Below are positions 40,425 to 49,810 of a stretch of 64,000 nucleotides of DNA, in pieces. The notes beneath the pieces were generated by a model that saw nothing but the letters and a program-made list of their open reading frames with translations, made no database searches and was not told where the DNA came from. This stretch comes from Gammaproteobacteria bacterium RIFCSPHIGHO2_12_FULL_39_24 (GTDB lineage: Bacteria; Pseudomonadota; Gammaproteobacteria; Coxiellales; Coxiellaceae). The stretch's first letter is position 1, and each line of letters begins with the position of its first letter. The stretch covers positions 62,001-126,000 of the forward strand of contig MGXZ01000016.1 of NCBI GenBank assembly GCA_001802455.1. Direction: 5' to 3'. The position numbers were made by a program, and so were the translations under genes.

Positions 40425-42085
40425 CTCACATCCACATTAAAAACTTCATCATCGTTAAATCTCTCTCGCTTGATTTTCAAAGTGGATTGCATGTATTAAC
40501 CGGCGAAACGGGCGCTGGAAAATCGATTTGGATTGACGCAATCGAAATTGCGTTGGGTGGACGCGCTGACACTCACATGATTTATCCTGGCGAAAAAATA
40601 GGTGACATCACACTATGTTTTGATCTGCAAAAATTACCGGATGCAAAAAAATGGCTTGCCGAAAATGATTTACCCACTGACGATGAATGCATTATTCGTC
40701 GTGTGATTGATCAAGATAAACCATCACGCACCACCCTCAACGGCATTCCGGTTCCCCAACAATTGATTCGCCAATTTTCACAGTTCATTTTATGTATTCA
40801 CGGACAACATCACCATCAACGATTATTAAAATCAAACGAACAGCGCGAATTGCTAGATATCAATGCCGAGAATGAAAATTTATTATTATCCATACAAACG
40901 ATTTATGAAGAATGGAAATCAATTGATCGTGAAATGCAAACACTAAAACAATCAATACAAAATAAATCTTCTGATTTAGCATTGTGGCAATATCAGCTGA
41001 ATGAATTACAGCAATTACAGTTACAAGAAAATGAATACGAGAATTTATTTAAACAATTTCAAACACTGCATCATGGAAAACAATTTGCATTATCACTCAA
41101 TGAAGCACTGACGCTGATCTATCATGAAAATAATCTAAATGCGAGCGATTTAGCACAACAGTCACTCCACCATCTCAACCGCATCACATTGAATGATTCT
41201 AAAATTGAAAACATTCGTACGTTATTGCAAACAGCAACCATTCATTTGAATGAGGCACGCAATGCGCTGCAACAATATTGTTATGATGTAGATTTTAGCG
41301 CCGATCAATTAGAAAAAATTGAAGTACGCTTGGCACTGTTGCAAGAGGTTGCACGAAAACATCATATTGATCCATCCGAATTACCTGACATAAAAAATTC
41401 ACTCGCACAAAAAATTGAAACACTCACAAAAGCGGATGAAATTATTACGTCACTTGAAAACAAACAAAAAATACTGATTACCCTTTATCAGGAAAAAGCC
41501 CATCAACTGACACAACGTCGAGAAAAAACAGCTAAAAAACTCAGCGTTGATATTACTGATTTTATGCAACAGTTAGGTATGAATGGCGGACAATTTAACA
41601 TTGAATTACAAAAAAATAATTTGCCGATTCATTCTTACGGAAACGAACAAGTTAATTTTACGATTGCCACGAATCCAGGACAAACACAACATGAATTAAG
41701 TGAGATTGTTTCCGGCGGCGAATTATCACGACTCAGCTTAATCATTCAGGTATTAACCGCACAGAAAAAAAATACATCGACGTTAATTTTTGATGAAGTG
41801 GATGCGGGTGTGGGTGGAAAAACAGCGGACCTGATTGGTCGTTTATTGCGAACATTAAGTCAGCAAACACAAGTACTGTGTGTCACCCATTTACCGCAAG
41901 TGGCAGCAAACGGACATCATCATTTTTTTGCAGAAAAAATCACGGACGGAAAAAACACATCGACCGCAATACGCTTATTAAACAACAGTGAGCGAACACA
42001 AGAACTCGCGCGCATGCTCAGTGGCGCGCACATTACTGAAAAAAGTGTATTATATGCGAAAGAATTATTAAATATGCAAGGGTAA
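40406..42085 (+). CDS. recN: DNA repair protein RecN
   Basis: LTGETGAGKSIWIDAIEIALGGRAD; EIVSGGELSRLSLIIQ; LIFDEVDAGVGG; CVTHLPQVAA. Confidence 0.98.
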   Translation: MEYVMLTHIHIKNFIIVKSLSLDFQSGLHVLTGETGAGKSIWIDAIEIALGGRADTHMIYPGEKIGDITLCFDLQKLPDAKKWLAENDLPTDDECIIRRVIDQDKPSRTTLNGIPVPQQLIRQFSQFILCIHGQHHHQRLLKSNEQRELLDINAENENLLLSIQTIYEEWKSIDREMQTLKQSIQNKSSDLALWQYQLNELQQLQLQENEYENLFKQFQTLHHGKQFALSLNEALTLIYHENNLNASDLAQQSLHHLNRITLNDSKIENIRTLLQTATIHLNEARNALQQYCYDVDFSADQLEKIEVRLALLQEVARKHHIDPSELPDIKNSLAQKIETLTKADEIITSLENKQKILITLYQEKAHQLTQRREKTAKKLSVDITDFMQQLGMNGGQFNIELQKNNLPIHSYGNEQVNFTIATNPGQTQHELSEIVSGGELSRLSLIIQVLTAQKKNTSTLIFDEVDAGVGGKTADLIGRLLRTLSQQTQVLCVTHLPQVAANGHHHFFAEKITDGKNTSTAIRLLNNSERTQELARMLSGAHITEKSVLYAKELLNMQG

Positions 42086-42090
42086 ATGGT

Positions 42091-42765
42091 ATGCAACGTC
42101 AATTTCAACAAGAAGGCCACTTAACCACAGAACAAATCAGGGAATTACAACATGCGATTTTTAATCATGAAGCAGTGCAGGTAGCGTATCGACACTATAT
42201 TCAGGTTGTTGCGGAAACAGAAAAAAAGAAAGTTAAAACCAATGAACACACCACCAAAGAAGCACATTTTCATTATGCTGCTACCATTCGTAATGTTCAG
42301 GAAGATTTACACGTAGTTGCGGCACAACGGATCGCAGCGATGCAAGCTGCGCGATATCATCAACTGAACGCTGACCCCAGTTTAGCGGGCAATCGAGCAG
42401 TAGCGCTGCAAAATCCAGAATCAATTACCAGTCAGCAAATGATAGAAGCTGCTGCAACTGAAGCCCCTATTCTTTCAGAACAACTACAACAAAAAACAAA
42501 CGCAATGCAACCGGATGCTGAAACAACTCAAGTTTCCACTCCCACTCCAGCGCGCGCGGTTGCAGAGGAAGTTGCTGAAGTGAGCGCTATCAGAGCATTA
42601 ATTGATGGGAAGATGGAACAAGCCGAGAAAAAAATCGCAGACAGTTTTCATAACAAAACTGGTTTAGAAAAAGAGATAGAAACGGATATAAAACATAATG
42701 AAAAAAAAGAAGAACGTTCTCCATTCAGTATATCCACACTAACCAAATTAGTACCAAAAGACTAA
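42091..42765 (+). CDS. hypothetical protein
   Basis: 224 aa ORF immediately after recN; Ala/Glu-rich, contains VSTPTPARAV at a TCCCAC-like motif. Confidence 0.6.
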   Translation: MQRQFQQEGHLTTEQIRELQHAIFNHEAVQVAYRHYIQVVAETEKKKVKTNEHTTKEAHFHYAATIRNVQEDLHVVAAQRIAAMQAARYHQLNADPSLAGNRAVALQNPESITSQQMIEAAATEAPILSEQLQQKTNAMQPDAETTQVSTPTPARAVAEEVAEVSAIRALIDGKMEQAEKKIADSFHNKTGLEKEIETDIKHNEKKEERSPFSISTLTKLVPKD

Positions 42766-42774
42766 GAGAGAAAC

Positions 42775-43335
42775 ATGTTCACAGGATTGCAACCCCTTCT
42801 TCATTCACTTCGTCAAATTGATTTACACCAAGATGAAATGAATATTATTAATCAAGTGTCCCCTATTTTAAAAAAATACATTGCACAACCGGAAGCGTGG
42901 TTTGAAGATCGTTTTTATGAAATTGATGAAGAACAAGGTTTTGGTTCACATTTAATTGCTGAAAATTCTGATCATACGCTCGCCGTTATTATTACATCAT
43001 GGCCAACGGGTCGCGAAACACCACCGCACGATCACGATACGTGGGCGGTAATTGGTTGTGTTAAAGGAATTGAAAAAAATATATTGTGGGATCGCTTGGA
43101 TAATCAACAAAATCCACAGTACGCTAACATTAAACCTGCAAAAACGACTGTTTGTAAACCCGGCGATATCATTACAATGCGCAAATCCGATATTCATAGC
43201 GTAGTTAATCCAGCCGAAGGTGTTTCTGTTTCACTGCATGTTTATGGAAAACATTTTAATCATACTAATCGCAGAAAATTTGATCCAATTAATAATACGG
43301 TTACGCCATTTATTGTGAAACAGATAACGGCGTGA
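42775..43335 (+). CDS. cysteine dioxygenase-like cupin protein
   Basis: TSWPTGRETPPHDHDTWAVIGCVKGIEKN; HSVVNP.EGVSVSLHVYG. Confidence 0.87.
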   Translation: MFTGLQPLLHSLRQIDLHQDEMNIINQVSPILKKYIAQPEAWFEDRFYEIDEEQGFGSHLIAENSDHTLAVIITSWPTGRETPPHDHDTWAVIGCVKGIEKNILWDRLDNQQNPQYANIKPAKTTVCKPGDIITMRKSDIHSVVNPAEGVSVSLHVYGKHFNHTNRRKFDPINNTVTPFIVKQITA

Positions 43336-43356
43336 GTGGGAGTGGGAGTGGGAGTG
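43332..43356 (+). repeat. GTGGGA hexamer array at junction with PI-PLC-like gene
   Basis: cgtgagtgggagtgggagtgggagt directly after the upstream TGA stop. Confidence 0.93.
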
Positions 43357-44439
43357 CAATATATAAAAATTTTTTTGGTGGTATTTGTTTTATTTTCCAC
43401 TGCAATCACATTCGCCAATAACGCAACTTGGATGTCCCAAATTCCCAATCAACGTATCATGAATCAATTAATTATTCCTGGCACACACGATTCCGGCACG
43501 TACGGCATTCAACCGCAATCCAAATTTTCATTAAGCCCGGATGATCCTCTGCCGCTGTGGATTGAAGCAATCAGCAATATTTTACCAATTTCTATTGTGC
43601 GTCCTATTGTTGCCGGCTGGTCGAAAACGCAATTCGACTCGATTACCGATCAATTAAACAACGGCATTCGTTATTTGGATTTTCGTGTGTGCTTGTACCA
43701 ATCGCATTTTTATTTGTGTCATGCATTATTAAGCATTCGATTAAGAGAGGCGCTACAACAAATTCACCATTTTATAGCAGCCAATCCCAGCGAAATTATT
43801 CTGCTCGATATTAATCACGTTTATAACGTTATGAATTCAGCAGAAGAAACACAGCTCGTGCAATTAATACAATATTATCTGGGAAATAATGAAATACCCA
43901 ATACCTATCATGTCACCGACACCATTGGCACGCTACGCGCATCACATAAAAATGTGATTATTTTGATGGATGCGCAACAATCAGTGGCTAATCCCTTTTG
44001 GCCAGAAAGCACCATCAATTCACCATGGCCTAATGCATCAACCATCAATGATTTAAAAAATACGCTTGATATTGAAATGTCATTGCGCGATAAAATATAT
44101 CAATCTGCCAATAATTTTTTTGTGTTGCAAGTGATTCAAACAGAAAATACCGACAATATTATTAATGGTATTATCAATCCAACACACTATCCGAATACGA
44201 TTGCTGATTTTGAAATACCTGTTAATAATGCATTAATTGCGTGGTTAAATGGTTATATCGCGGAGTACGGATCAAACCCAATCAATATTGTGATACAAGA
44301 TTGGTATTCCAATCACAGTGAATTGGTATCGCTTGCTGAACAATATGACACACAATTTCCGCCGCAAAAAAATAATGCAGACAATGCAGACACTCAATCA
44401 AAATTAGCAGCGCTGAAGAAATGGTACTTGCATAAGTAA
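43336..44439 (+). CDS. secreted PI-PLC X-domain-like protein
   Basis: Hydrophobic N-terminus, LIIPGTHDSGTYG, NNGIRYLDFRVCLYQSHFYLCHALLS; GTG start inside the array. Confidence 0.88.
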   Translation: MGVGVGVQYIKIFLVVFVLFSTAITFANNATWMSQIPNQRIMNQLIIPGTHDSGTYGIQPQSKFSLSPDDPLPLWIEAISNILPISIVRPIVAGWSKTQFDSITDQLNNGIRYLDFRVCLYQSHFYLCHALLSIRLREALQQIHHFIAANPSEIILLDINHVYNVMNSAEETQLVQLIQYYLGNNEIPNTYHVTDTIGTLRASHKNVIILMDAQQSVANPFWPESTINSPWPNASTINDLKNTLDIEMSLRDKIYQSANNFFVLQVIQTENTDNIINGIINPTHYPNTIADFEIPVNNALIAWLNGYIAEYGSNPINIVIQDWYSNHSELVSLAEQYDTQFPPQKNNADNADTQSKLAALKKWYLHK

Positions 44440-44444
44440 ATCAA

Positions 44445-44615
44445 CACAGAACCGCGCACGCAGTAAGCGGAACGGAAGTGATCAATTGATGTAGCACAGT
44501 AAAATCACTGCGACATCATTATCACCAAAACCAATCTTCAAAATTACTCGCAGCTCAGCTCCGCTTGTTACGTGCTTCGCACTCACGCGCGTTCTGTGCT
44601 TTGTCACTAGCACAG
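44445..44615. repeat. large interrupted inverted repeat upstream of rpmE
   Basis: CACAGAACCGCGC/GCGCGTTCTGTG, AAGCGGA/TCCGCTT, TGATGT/ACATCA and CTGTGCT/AGCACAG stems. Confidence 0.65.
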
Positions 44616-44634
44616 CGATATTTCAACTTGGTAT

Positions 44635-44659
44635 ATCTTGCTATTGATAACAGCAAGAT
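44635..44659 (+). promoter_or_regulatory. candidate rpmE leader hairpin
   Basis: ATCTTGCT-attgataac-AGCAAGAT, 8-bp perfect stem about 50 nt before the rpmE start. Confidence 0.5.
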
Positions 44660-44706
44660 TCTCCGTTATCCTTTGCGACAAAATGATTATCGAGGTGGAA
44701 AATAAC

Positions 44707-45027
44707 ATGGCAGAACCAAAAAAAGATAAAGCGTCGAAATCGACAAAAACAACAAAAATGGCGAAAGAAGTTAAGCCAGCCAAAAAGGACAAAACGGAAC
44801 AAACTGCGCAAACAGGCAGCAAGCATCCTCCTTACGATGAAATCACCGTAACTTGTAGCTGCGGAAACACATTTAAAACACGTTCAGCATTGGACAGAAA
44901 AGATCTCCATTTGGAAATCTGTTCTGCGTGTCATCCATTCTACACCGGACAACAAAAACTGGTGGACACGTCTGGTCGCGTTGAAAAATTCAAACAGAAA
45001 TACGCGCGCAAAACTGCTACGAAGTAA
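44707..45027 (+). CDS. rpmE: ribosomal protein L31 with Lys-rich N-terminal extension
   Basis: C-terminal [21 protein letters not shown]...[37 protein letters not shown] before ATG. Confidence 0.93.
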   Translation: MAEPKKDKASKSTKTTKMAKEVKPAKKDKTEQTAQTGSKHPPYDEITVTCSCGNTFKTRSALDRKDLHLEICSACHPFYTGQQKLVDTSGRVEKFKQKYARKTATK

Positions 45028-45838
45028 GTCGGGGCAATTTAATTGTTGCTGTTATTGCTTCGACATCATCAGGGTTGCATCGATGACCAGGAGGAAAAGT
45101 ATGTCGTGAATCTGGTAAAGAAGTTCCGCGTGGCATAGTAAATAAGGCCGATAAAATAATTTCTCCAGTCGTGCTGCCGTTCCGATGTCTTTTTGCTGAT
45201 AAGGTGTGTCGATTAAAAGTGTCATCTTGAGCGAAGATGCCAAGACGATATTGAATTGCTGCAACAGCGCTTGCGCTTCCTGCAGAGGTAGCTGTTGTTG
45301 TAACAGCACTGCATAAAGAAATATTATCGTCCGGAACCGCAACAGCGCTCGCAGGTGTTGTTTTTTCTTTTTTATTTTTCGTCACTGTTGATTTTTTCTG
45401 TCTTTTTCTCTTTTTGTTTTCTTTTTCTTCTTCAAGTAGCTGCTTCTCCATATCAGCAGCTTCTTTTATCCTATTTTTTAGCTCTAAATCTTTCGTTATC
45501 CTATCTTTTGCTATGTCATCCTTATTTTTTTCTACATAACCAAGCATTTCTTTTTCTACTGCTGGACATAAGTTATTTCGAATCATTGGACACAAAACAT
45601 CATAAAGCTCGGGGGGGATTTGAAACCCCTGTAGAGTAATTTCATACCGATGATCAGATCTTTTTGTTGCTGTAAATTTGTAGAAACGATTCTTTTCTGG
45701 TAACTCATATGTGAAATAACCCTCGATCTTTGTAACGCGTGCAAGTGGTATGCTGTAAGAAGTGCGATACGATGCGTGGTGGCTTTGTGTAGACCACAAG
45801 CTTATATCTAGCTGAATAATATTATTATCTCTACTCAT
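45017..45838 (-). CDS. hypothetical protein with charged coiled-coil segment
   Basis: 273 aa [20 protein letters not shown] basic region. Confidence 0.65.
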   Translation of the reverse strand: MSRDNNIIQLDISLWSTQSHHASYRTSYSIPLARVTKIEGYFTYELPEKNRFYKFTATKRSDHRYEITLQGFQIPPELYDVLCPMIRNNLCPAVEKEMLGYVEKNKDDIAKDRITKDLELKNRIKEAADMEKQLLEEEKENKKRKRQKKSTVTKNKKEKTTPASAVAVPDDNISLCSAVTTTATSAGSASAVAAIQYRLGIFAQDDTFNRHTLSAKRHRNGSTTGEIILSALFTMPRGTSLPDSRHTFPPGHRCNPDDVEAITATIKLPRLTS

Positions 45839-45852
45839 AAAAACACCTATTG

Positions 45853-46833
45853 TTAAATTTCACTATTTATTTTATTTTCCATAACCCACTCAATTGTTTT
45901 CATCAATTGACATTCATCACCAAACGCTTCGCTCAACTTTCTTCGCCATGTTTTCGCGCCCGGCTCACCCTGAAATAATCCAATTAAATGCCGTGTCATG
46001 TGGCGCATTGGCACTCCTTTGGAATACTGTTTCAATAGGTACGGAAGATAGCGTGCAATAATATCATAACGTGATTTTATGGCTGTATTGTCGGCATAAA
46101 ATTGCTGATCCACTGATGCTAAAAAATAAGGATTAGAACATACTACGCGTCCCAACATCACGCCATCAACCTGTTTTACCTGTTCAGCGATGGCATCTTG
46201 CGTTTGAATGCCACCATTAATAATAATCTCCAATTGCGGAAAACATTTTTTTAATTGATAAACACGATCGTATTGCAGCGGTGGAATGTCACGATTTTCT
46301 TTTGGGCTTAATCCAAAAAGCAATGCTTTGCGCGCATGCATAATAAAAACAGTGCAACCCGACTCAATTATTTTTCCCACAAAATCATGCAAAAAAATAG
46401 TGCTATCACAATCATCCACACCCAATCGCGTTTTGATGGTGACAGGAACAGAAACTGACTCGCGCATGGCCTTCATGCATTCTGACACTAAATCCGCTTC
46501 TTTCATTAACGCTGCGCCGAAACAGCCGTGTTGTACACGCTCACTCGGACAACCTACGTTCAAATTAATTTCATCGTAGCCCCATTGTTCAGCAATCATT
46601 GCTGCTTGTGCTAATTGACGCGGATCTGAACCACCCAATTGTATCGCAATGGGATGTTCTGCCTCGGAGAAATCGAGCAAATAAGGCCGATCACCGTTAA
46701 TAATTGCTTGCGCGGTGATCATTTCAGTATATAAAACAGCGTGTTTTGAAATTAATCTCAATAGATACCTAAAATGGCGATCAGTGTATGCCATCATTGG
46801 GGCAATGCAAATGGTGCGATTAAAGGAGTTCAT
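45853..46833 (-). CDS. dusA: tRNA-dihydrouridine synthase A
   Basis: RTICIAPMMAYTDRHFRYLLRLIS, NLNVGCPSERVQHGCFGAALM, TIKTRLGVDD, INGGIQT. Confidence 0.96.
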   Translation of the reverse strand: MNSFNRTICIAPMMAYTDRHFRYLLRLISKHAVLYTEMITAQAIINGDRPYLLDFSEAEHPIAIQLGGSDPRQLAQAAMIAEQWGYDEINLNVGCPSERVQHGCFGAALMKEADLVSECMKAMRESVSVPVTIKTRLGVDDCDSTIFLHDFVGKIIESGCTVFIMHARKALLFGLSPKENRDIPPLQYDRVYQLKKCFPQLEIIINGGIQTQDAIAEQVKQVDGVMLGRVVCSNPYFLASVDQQFYADNTAIKSRYDIIARYLPYLLKQYSKGVPMRHMTRHLIGLFQGEPGAKTWRRKLSEAFGDECQLMKTIEWVMENKINSEI

Positions 46834-47315
46834 TTTCCGTTTCTGTGATTCTTATTCATTTCTTCTGTATGTAATGCGCATGGCGGGACATAATGTAACA
46901 GAAATGAGGGATAATATTTCTTCAAAGCGGTTACAAGTTCCGAACGCAAGGTTTCAACCCCTGAACTTAGTGTTACTGCTGGACTCTTCAGCTCATTGTT
47001 CGATGAACAGAATTGAAAAGTACCATTAGAGGTGTGTAATTTTTCTAAAGTGGGAAATGAGTTGGAAAATTCATTGATCAGATTTTTTATCCAATCACGA
47101 TTGTATTCATCAAGGTGTTCTTCTACTTTCAAAACAACATACCAGTCTGGTTTAAAATAAACAAGAATGAGGCCAGCTATACCTAATGCTTCATTTTCCA
47201 CCAGTATTTTACAAGGTTTTTCTTCTGTGCCATAAATTTCTGGTTTGTGTTGAAGAGGTTCTAGTTGGTATCGAAGAAATCTGTTTCTGTCTCTGTCGTT
47301 TCTGTTTCTACTCAT
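46830..47315 (-). CDS. hypothetical protein
   Basis: 161 aa ORF overlapping the dusA start by 4 bp. Confidence 0.6.
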   Translation of the reverse strand: MSRNRNDRDRNRFLRYQLEPLQHKPEIYGTEEKPCKILVENEALGIAGLILVYFKPDWYVVLKVEEHLDEYNRDWIKNLINEFSNSFPTLEKLHTSNGTFQFCSSNNELKSPAVTLSSGVETLRSELVTALKKYYPSFLLHYVPPCALHTEEMNKNHRNGK

Positions 47316-47387
47316 CTAAATTGCCTCGTATCGAAATAAAGTAATAGAAACTATACCCATGCAGACTTAACAAACTATTAACTCAAT

Positions 47388-47503
47388 AGACTTCTTTTCA
47401 AACCTCGATTAATGGACAATCTCTTCGAAAAAATTTTCTCGAAATGCTCACATACTAACGTGTATGCTCCGCGTCTCATTACTCAAGGTTTGGAAAGAAG
47501 TCT
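47388..47503. repeat. structured dispersed element, copy B (116 bp, near-perfect 18-bp terminal inverted repeats)
   Basis: AGACTTCTTTTCAAACCT ... AGGTTTGGAAAGAAGTCT; same core as copy A. Confidence 0.92.
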
Positions 47504-48275
47504 AATTTCGCAAACGAGAACTGTACCGAATTAAATACAACGCATAACAAAAAATCATGGCGGTAACAATCGAAAGAATAACTAACGCAAAAAAGATATT
47601 GGTGTCCTGTACACCCAGTACACTATAACGAAACAAATCGACGAGATACAAAATGGGATTCAGCATTGCCATTTTTTGCCAAAAACCAGGAAGCATTGAA
47701 ACCGAAAAAAATACACCACCCAAATAAGTCAGTGGTGTTAATACAAAAGAAGGAATCCACGAAACATCATCAAAGTTTCGCGCAACAATGCCATTGATTA
47801 CGCCCGCTGTTGCAAAAAATACGGACGTTATTAAAACAGTGAGAAACATCAATCCCACATGATGTACAGTGAGATGCGTAAATAACAAAGCAATACACAT
47901 CACTATAATTCCCACAATAAAACCACGCGCAACGGAACCCGTTACAAATCCCAACAAGACAATCACATTCGGTGTCGGAGAAATTAAGAGTTCTTCAATA
48001 TTGCGCTGAAATTTCATGCTAAAAAAAGATGATGATGAATTCACATAACTATTCATAATCACCTGCATCATAATTAATCCCGGCGCAATATATTGCATGT
48101 AGGTATAACCTTGCACTGCGCTAATTTGTGAACCCACTAATTTTCCAAAAATTAAAAAATATAATGCTGTTGTAATGGCGGGCGGCAAAATCGTTTGTGG
48201 CCAGATACGAAATGTGCGCACCAGTTCTTTGATGACAATAGTTTGGTAAGCAATCAATATTTGTTTTAGGGTCAT
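47502..48275 (-). CDS. ABC-2 transporter permease (YadH-like)
   Basis: KELVRTFRIWPQTILPPAITTALYFLIFGKLVG; TYLGGVFFSVSMLP. Confidence 0.93.
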   Translation of the reverse strand: MTLKQILIAYQTIVIKELVRTFRIWPQTILPPAITTALYFLIFGKLVGSQISAVQGYTYMQYIAPGLIMMQVIMNSYVNSSSSFFSMKFQRNIEELLISPTPNVIVLLGFVTGSVARGFIVGIIVMCIALLFTHLTVHHVGLMFLTVLITSVFFATAGVINGIVARNFDDVSWIPSFVLTPLTYLGGVFFSVSMLPGFWQKMAMLNPILYLVDLFRYSVLGVQDTNIFFALVILSIVTAMIFCYALYLIRYSSRLRN

Positions 48276-48281
48276 ATAGCG

Positions 48282-49208
48282 CTATACCTCACGCTCACGC
48301 TGCGTTAGCTTCAAAAACAACTCTTCCAATCGATTCACGCGATTGCGCATGCTCGACACTAAAATACGATGTGAATTCAGAAACGCAAAAATATCATTTA
48401 AATTTTTTGTTTTTTCGCACGCAATTTCTAACGTCATGGTATCAGGCTGGGATATGGTAAAATCAGGGTGCAATGGCAATTTTTCCAAATACGGCTCTTT
48501 CAAATCAAAAATAAATGTTTCAACCTGCAATAAACTCAATAATTGTTTTTTCGTTGTGTCTTGAATTATTTTTCCCCGATTAATAATCGCGATGCGATCA
48601 CACAACATTTCCGCTTCTTCTAAATAATGTGTTGTAAGCACAATGGTTTTTCCCGCTTGATTTAATTTACGCAACAAATCCCACATTGAGCGACGAATTT
48701 CAACATCCACACCCGCAGTTGGTTCGTCTAAAATTAAAATGGCAGGTTCATGCATCAACGCACGCGCGATCATCAATCGACGCTTCATACCACCCGATAA
48801 ATTGCGCGCAGCTTGATTACGTTTATCCCACAGCTCCAATAGTTTTAAATATTTTTCAGCACGCTTTTTTGCTTCAGGACGCGGAATACCATAGTATCCC
48901 GCTTGATTAACCACAATCTGAATCACTTTCTCAAAAATACCAAAATTAAATTCCTGCGGAACAACACCAATTTGTGATTTGGCTAAGCTCGAGTGTGTTT
49001 CTATGTTATATCCATTGATAAAAACAGTGCCGCTGGTTTTGAGTGTCAGCGAATTAATAATGCTGATCGTGGTTGATTTGCCCGCACCGTTCGGTCCGAG
49101 CAAACCAATAAAATCACCTGGTTGGATAATTAAGTTAATACCTTTTAGCGCTTCAACGCCATTGGAATAACGCTTATAAAGCTTCTGAATTTCCAGTGCA
49201 TTTATCAT
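48282..49208 (-). CDS. ABC transporter ATP-binding protein (YadG-like)
   Basis: GLLGPNGAGKSTTISII, LSGGMKRRLMIARALMH, LILDEPTAGVD. Confidence 0.95.
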   Translation of the reverse strand: MINALEIQKLYKRYSNGVEALKGINLIIQPGDFIGLLGPNGAGKSTTISIINSLTLKTSGTVFINGYNIETHSSLAKSQIGVVPQEFNFGIFEKVIQIVVNQAGYYGIPRPEAKKRAEKYLKLLELWDKRNQAARNLSGGMKRRLMIARALMHEPAILILDEPTAGVDVEIRRSMWDLLRKLNQAGKTIVLTTHYLEEAEMLCDRIAIINRGKIIQDTTKKQLLSLLQVETFIFDLKEPYLEKLPLHPDFTISQPDTMTLEIACEKTKNLNDIFAFLNSHRILVSSMRNRVNRLEELFLKLTQREREV

Positions 49209-49810
49209 GGATTGACAGTTTTATTGACCTGTTTATCAATAATGGCTTTCGCATTTTTATTGCCATCGATACCATTTTTAATCGTGGTATGCATTTTTTC
49301 TATCCAGGTTGTAGCAGACTGAAATTCTTTTGGAACATATTGATTAAAATACTGCACCCAGGGTTGCAAATGCGGCGTCAAACTAGAGTGTTGATACCAG
49401 TTTTCTTTTTGGAAAGGCGTGAGACCAATAATAAGCAGTGCAATCACAACCAATAACACACCTCGCGCAGAACCAAAAATAAAACCCAGTACGCGATTGA
49501 AAAAACCCAACCCCGTGATAGTAAGTAAACCTTGCGACAATTTATTAATCATAATTCCCAAAATCATGATGATCAAAAAAATAATCACACTGGAAACAAT
49601 ATAGCGACCCATGCTATTTGAAATAGCATGATCAAAAAGACCGGCAACCACGGGCGCAAATCGTAACGCTGCAAAAAAAGCCAAAAACCATGTGACCAAT
49701 GAAATCACTTCTCGCAAAAATCCTCGGAAAACGCCGACAACCAAGGAAATAAAAATGACTGCAAGAATGGCATAATCTAATTCGTTTAACTGTAGTAATA
49801 AATTTTTCAT
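49205..49810 (-). CDS. cvpA: CvpA family protein
   Basis: LDYAILAVIFISLVVGVFRGFLREVISLVTWFLAFFAALRF; adjacent to dedD-folC. Confidence 0.92.
   Translation of the reverse strand: MKNLLLQLNELDYAILAVIFISLVVGVFRGFLREVISLVTWFLAFFAALRFAPVVAGLFDHAISNSMGRYIVSSVIIFLIIMILGIMINKLSQGLLTITGLGFFNRVLGFIFGSARGVLLVVIALLIIGLTPFQKENWYQHSSLTPHLQPWVQYFNQYVPKEFQSATTWIEKMHTTIKNGIDGNKNAKAIIDKQVNKTVNP

Noticed and set aside
45052-45342. 96-aa alternative frame within the 273-aa ORF (minus strand)
   Set aside because: Nested in a longer ORF with better context; likely spurious, though the 273-aa gene itself is not independently confirmed.
45355-45639. Phe/Leu-rich 94-aa plus-strand ORF
   Set aside because: Antisense of a Lys/Glu-rich coiled-coil region, which automatically gives a Phe/Leu-rich shadow frame.
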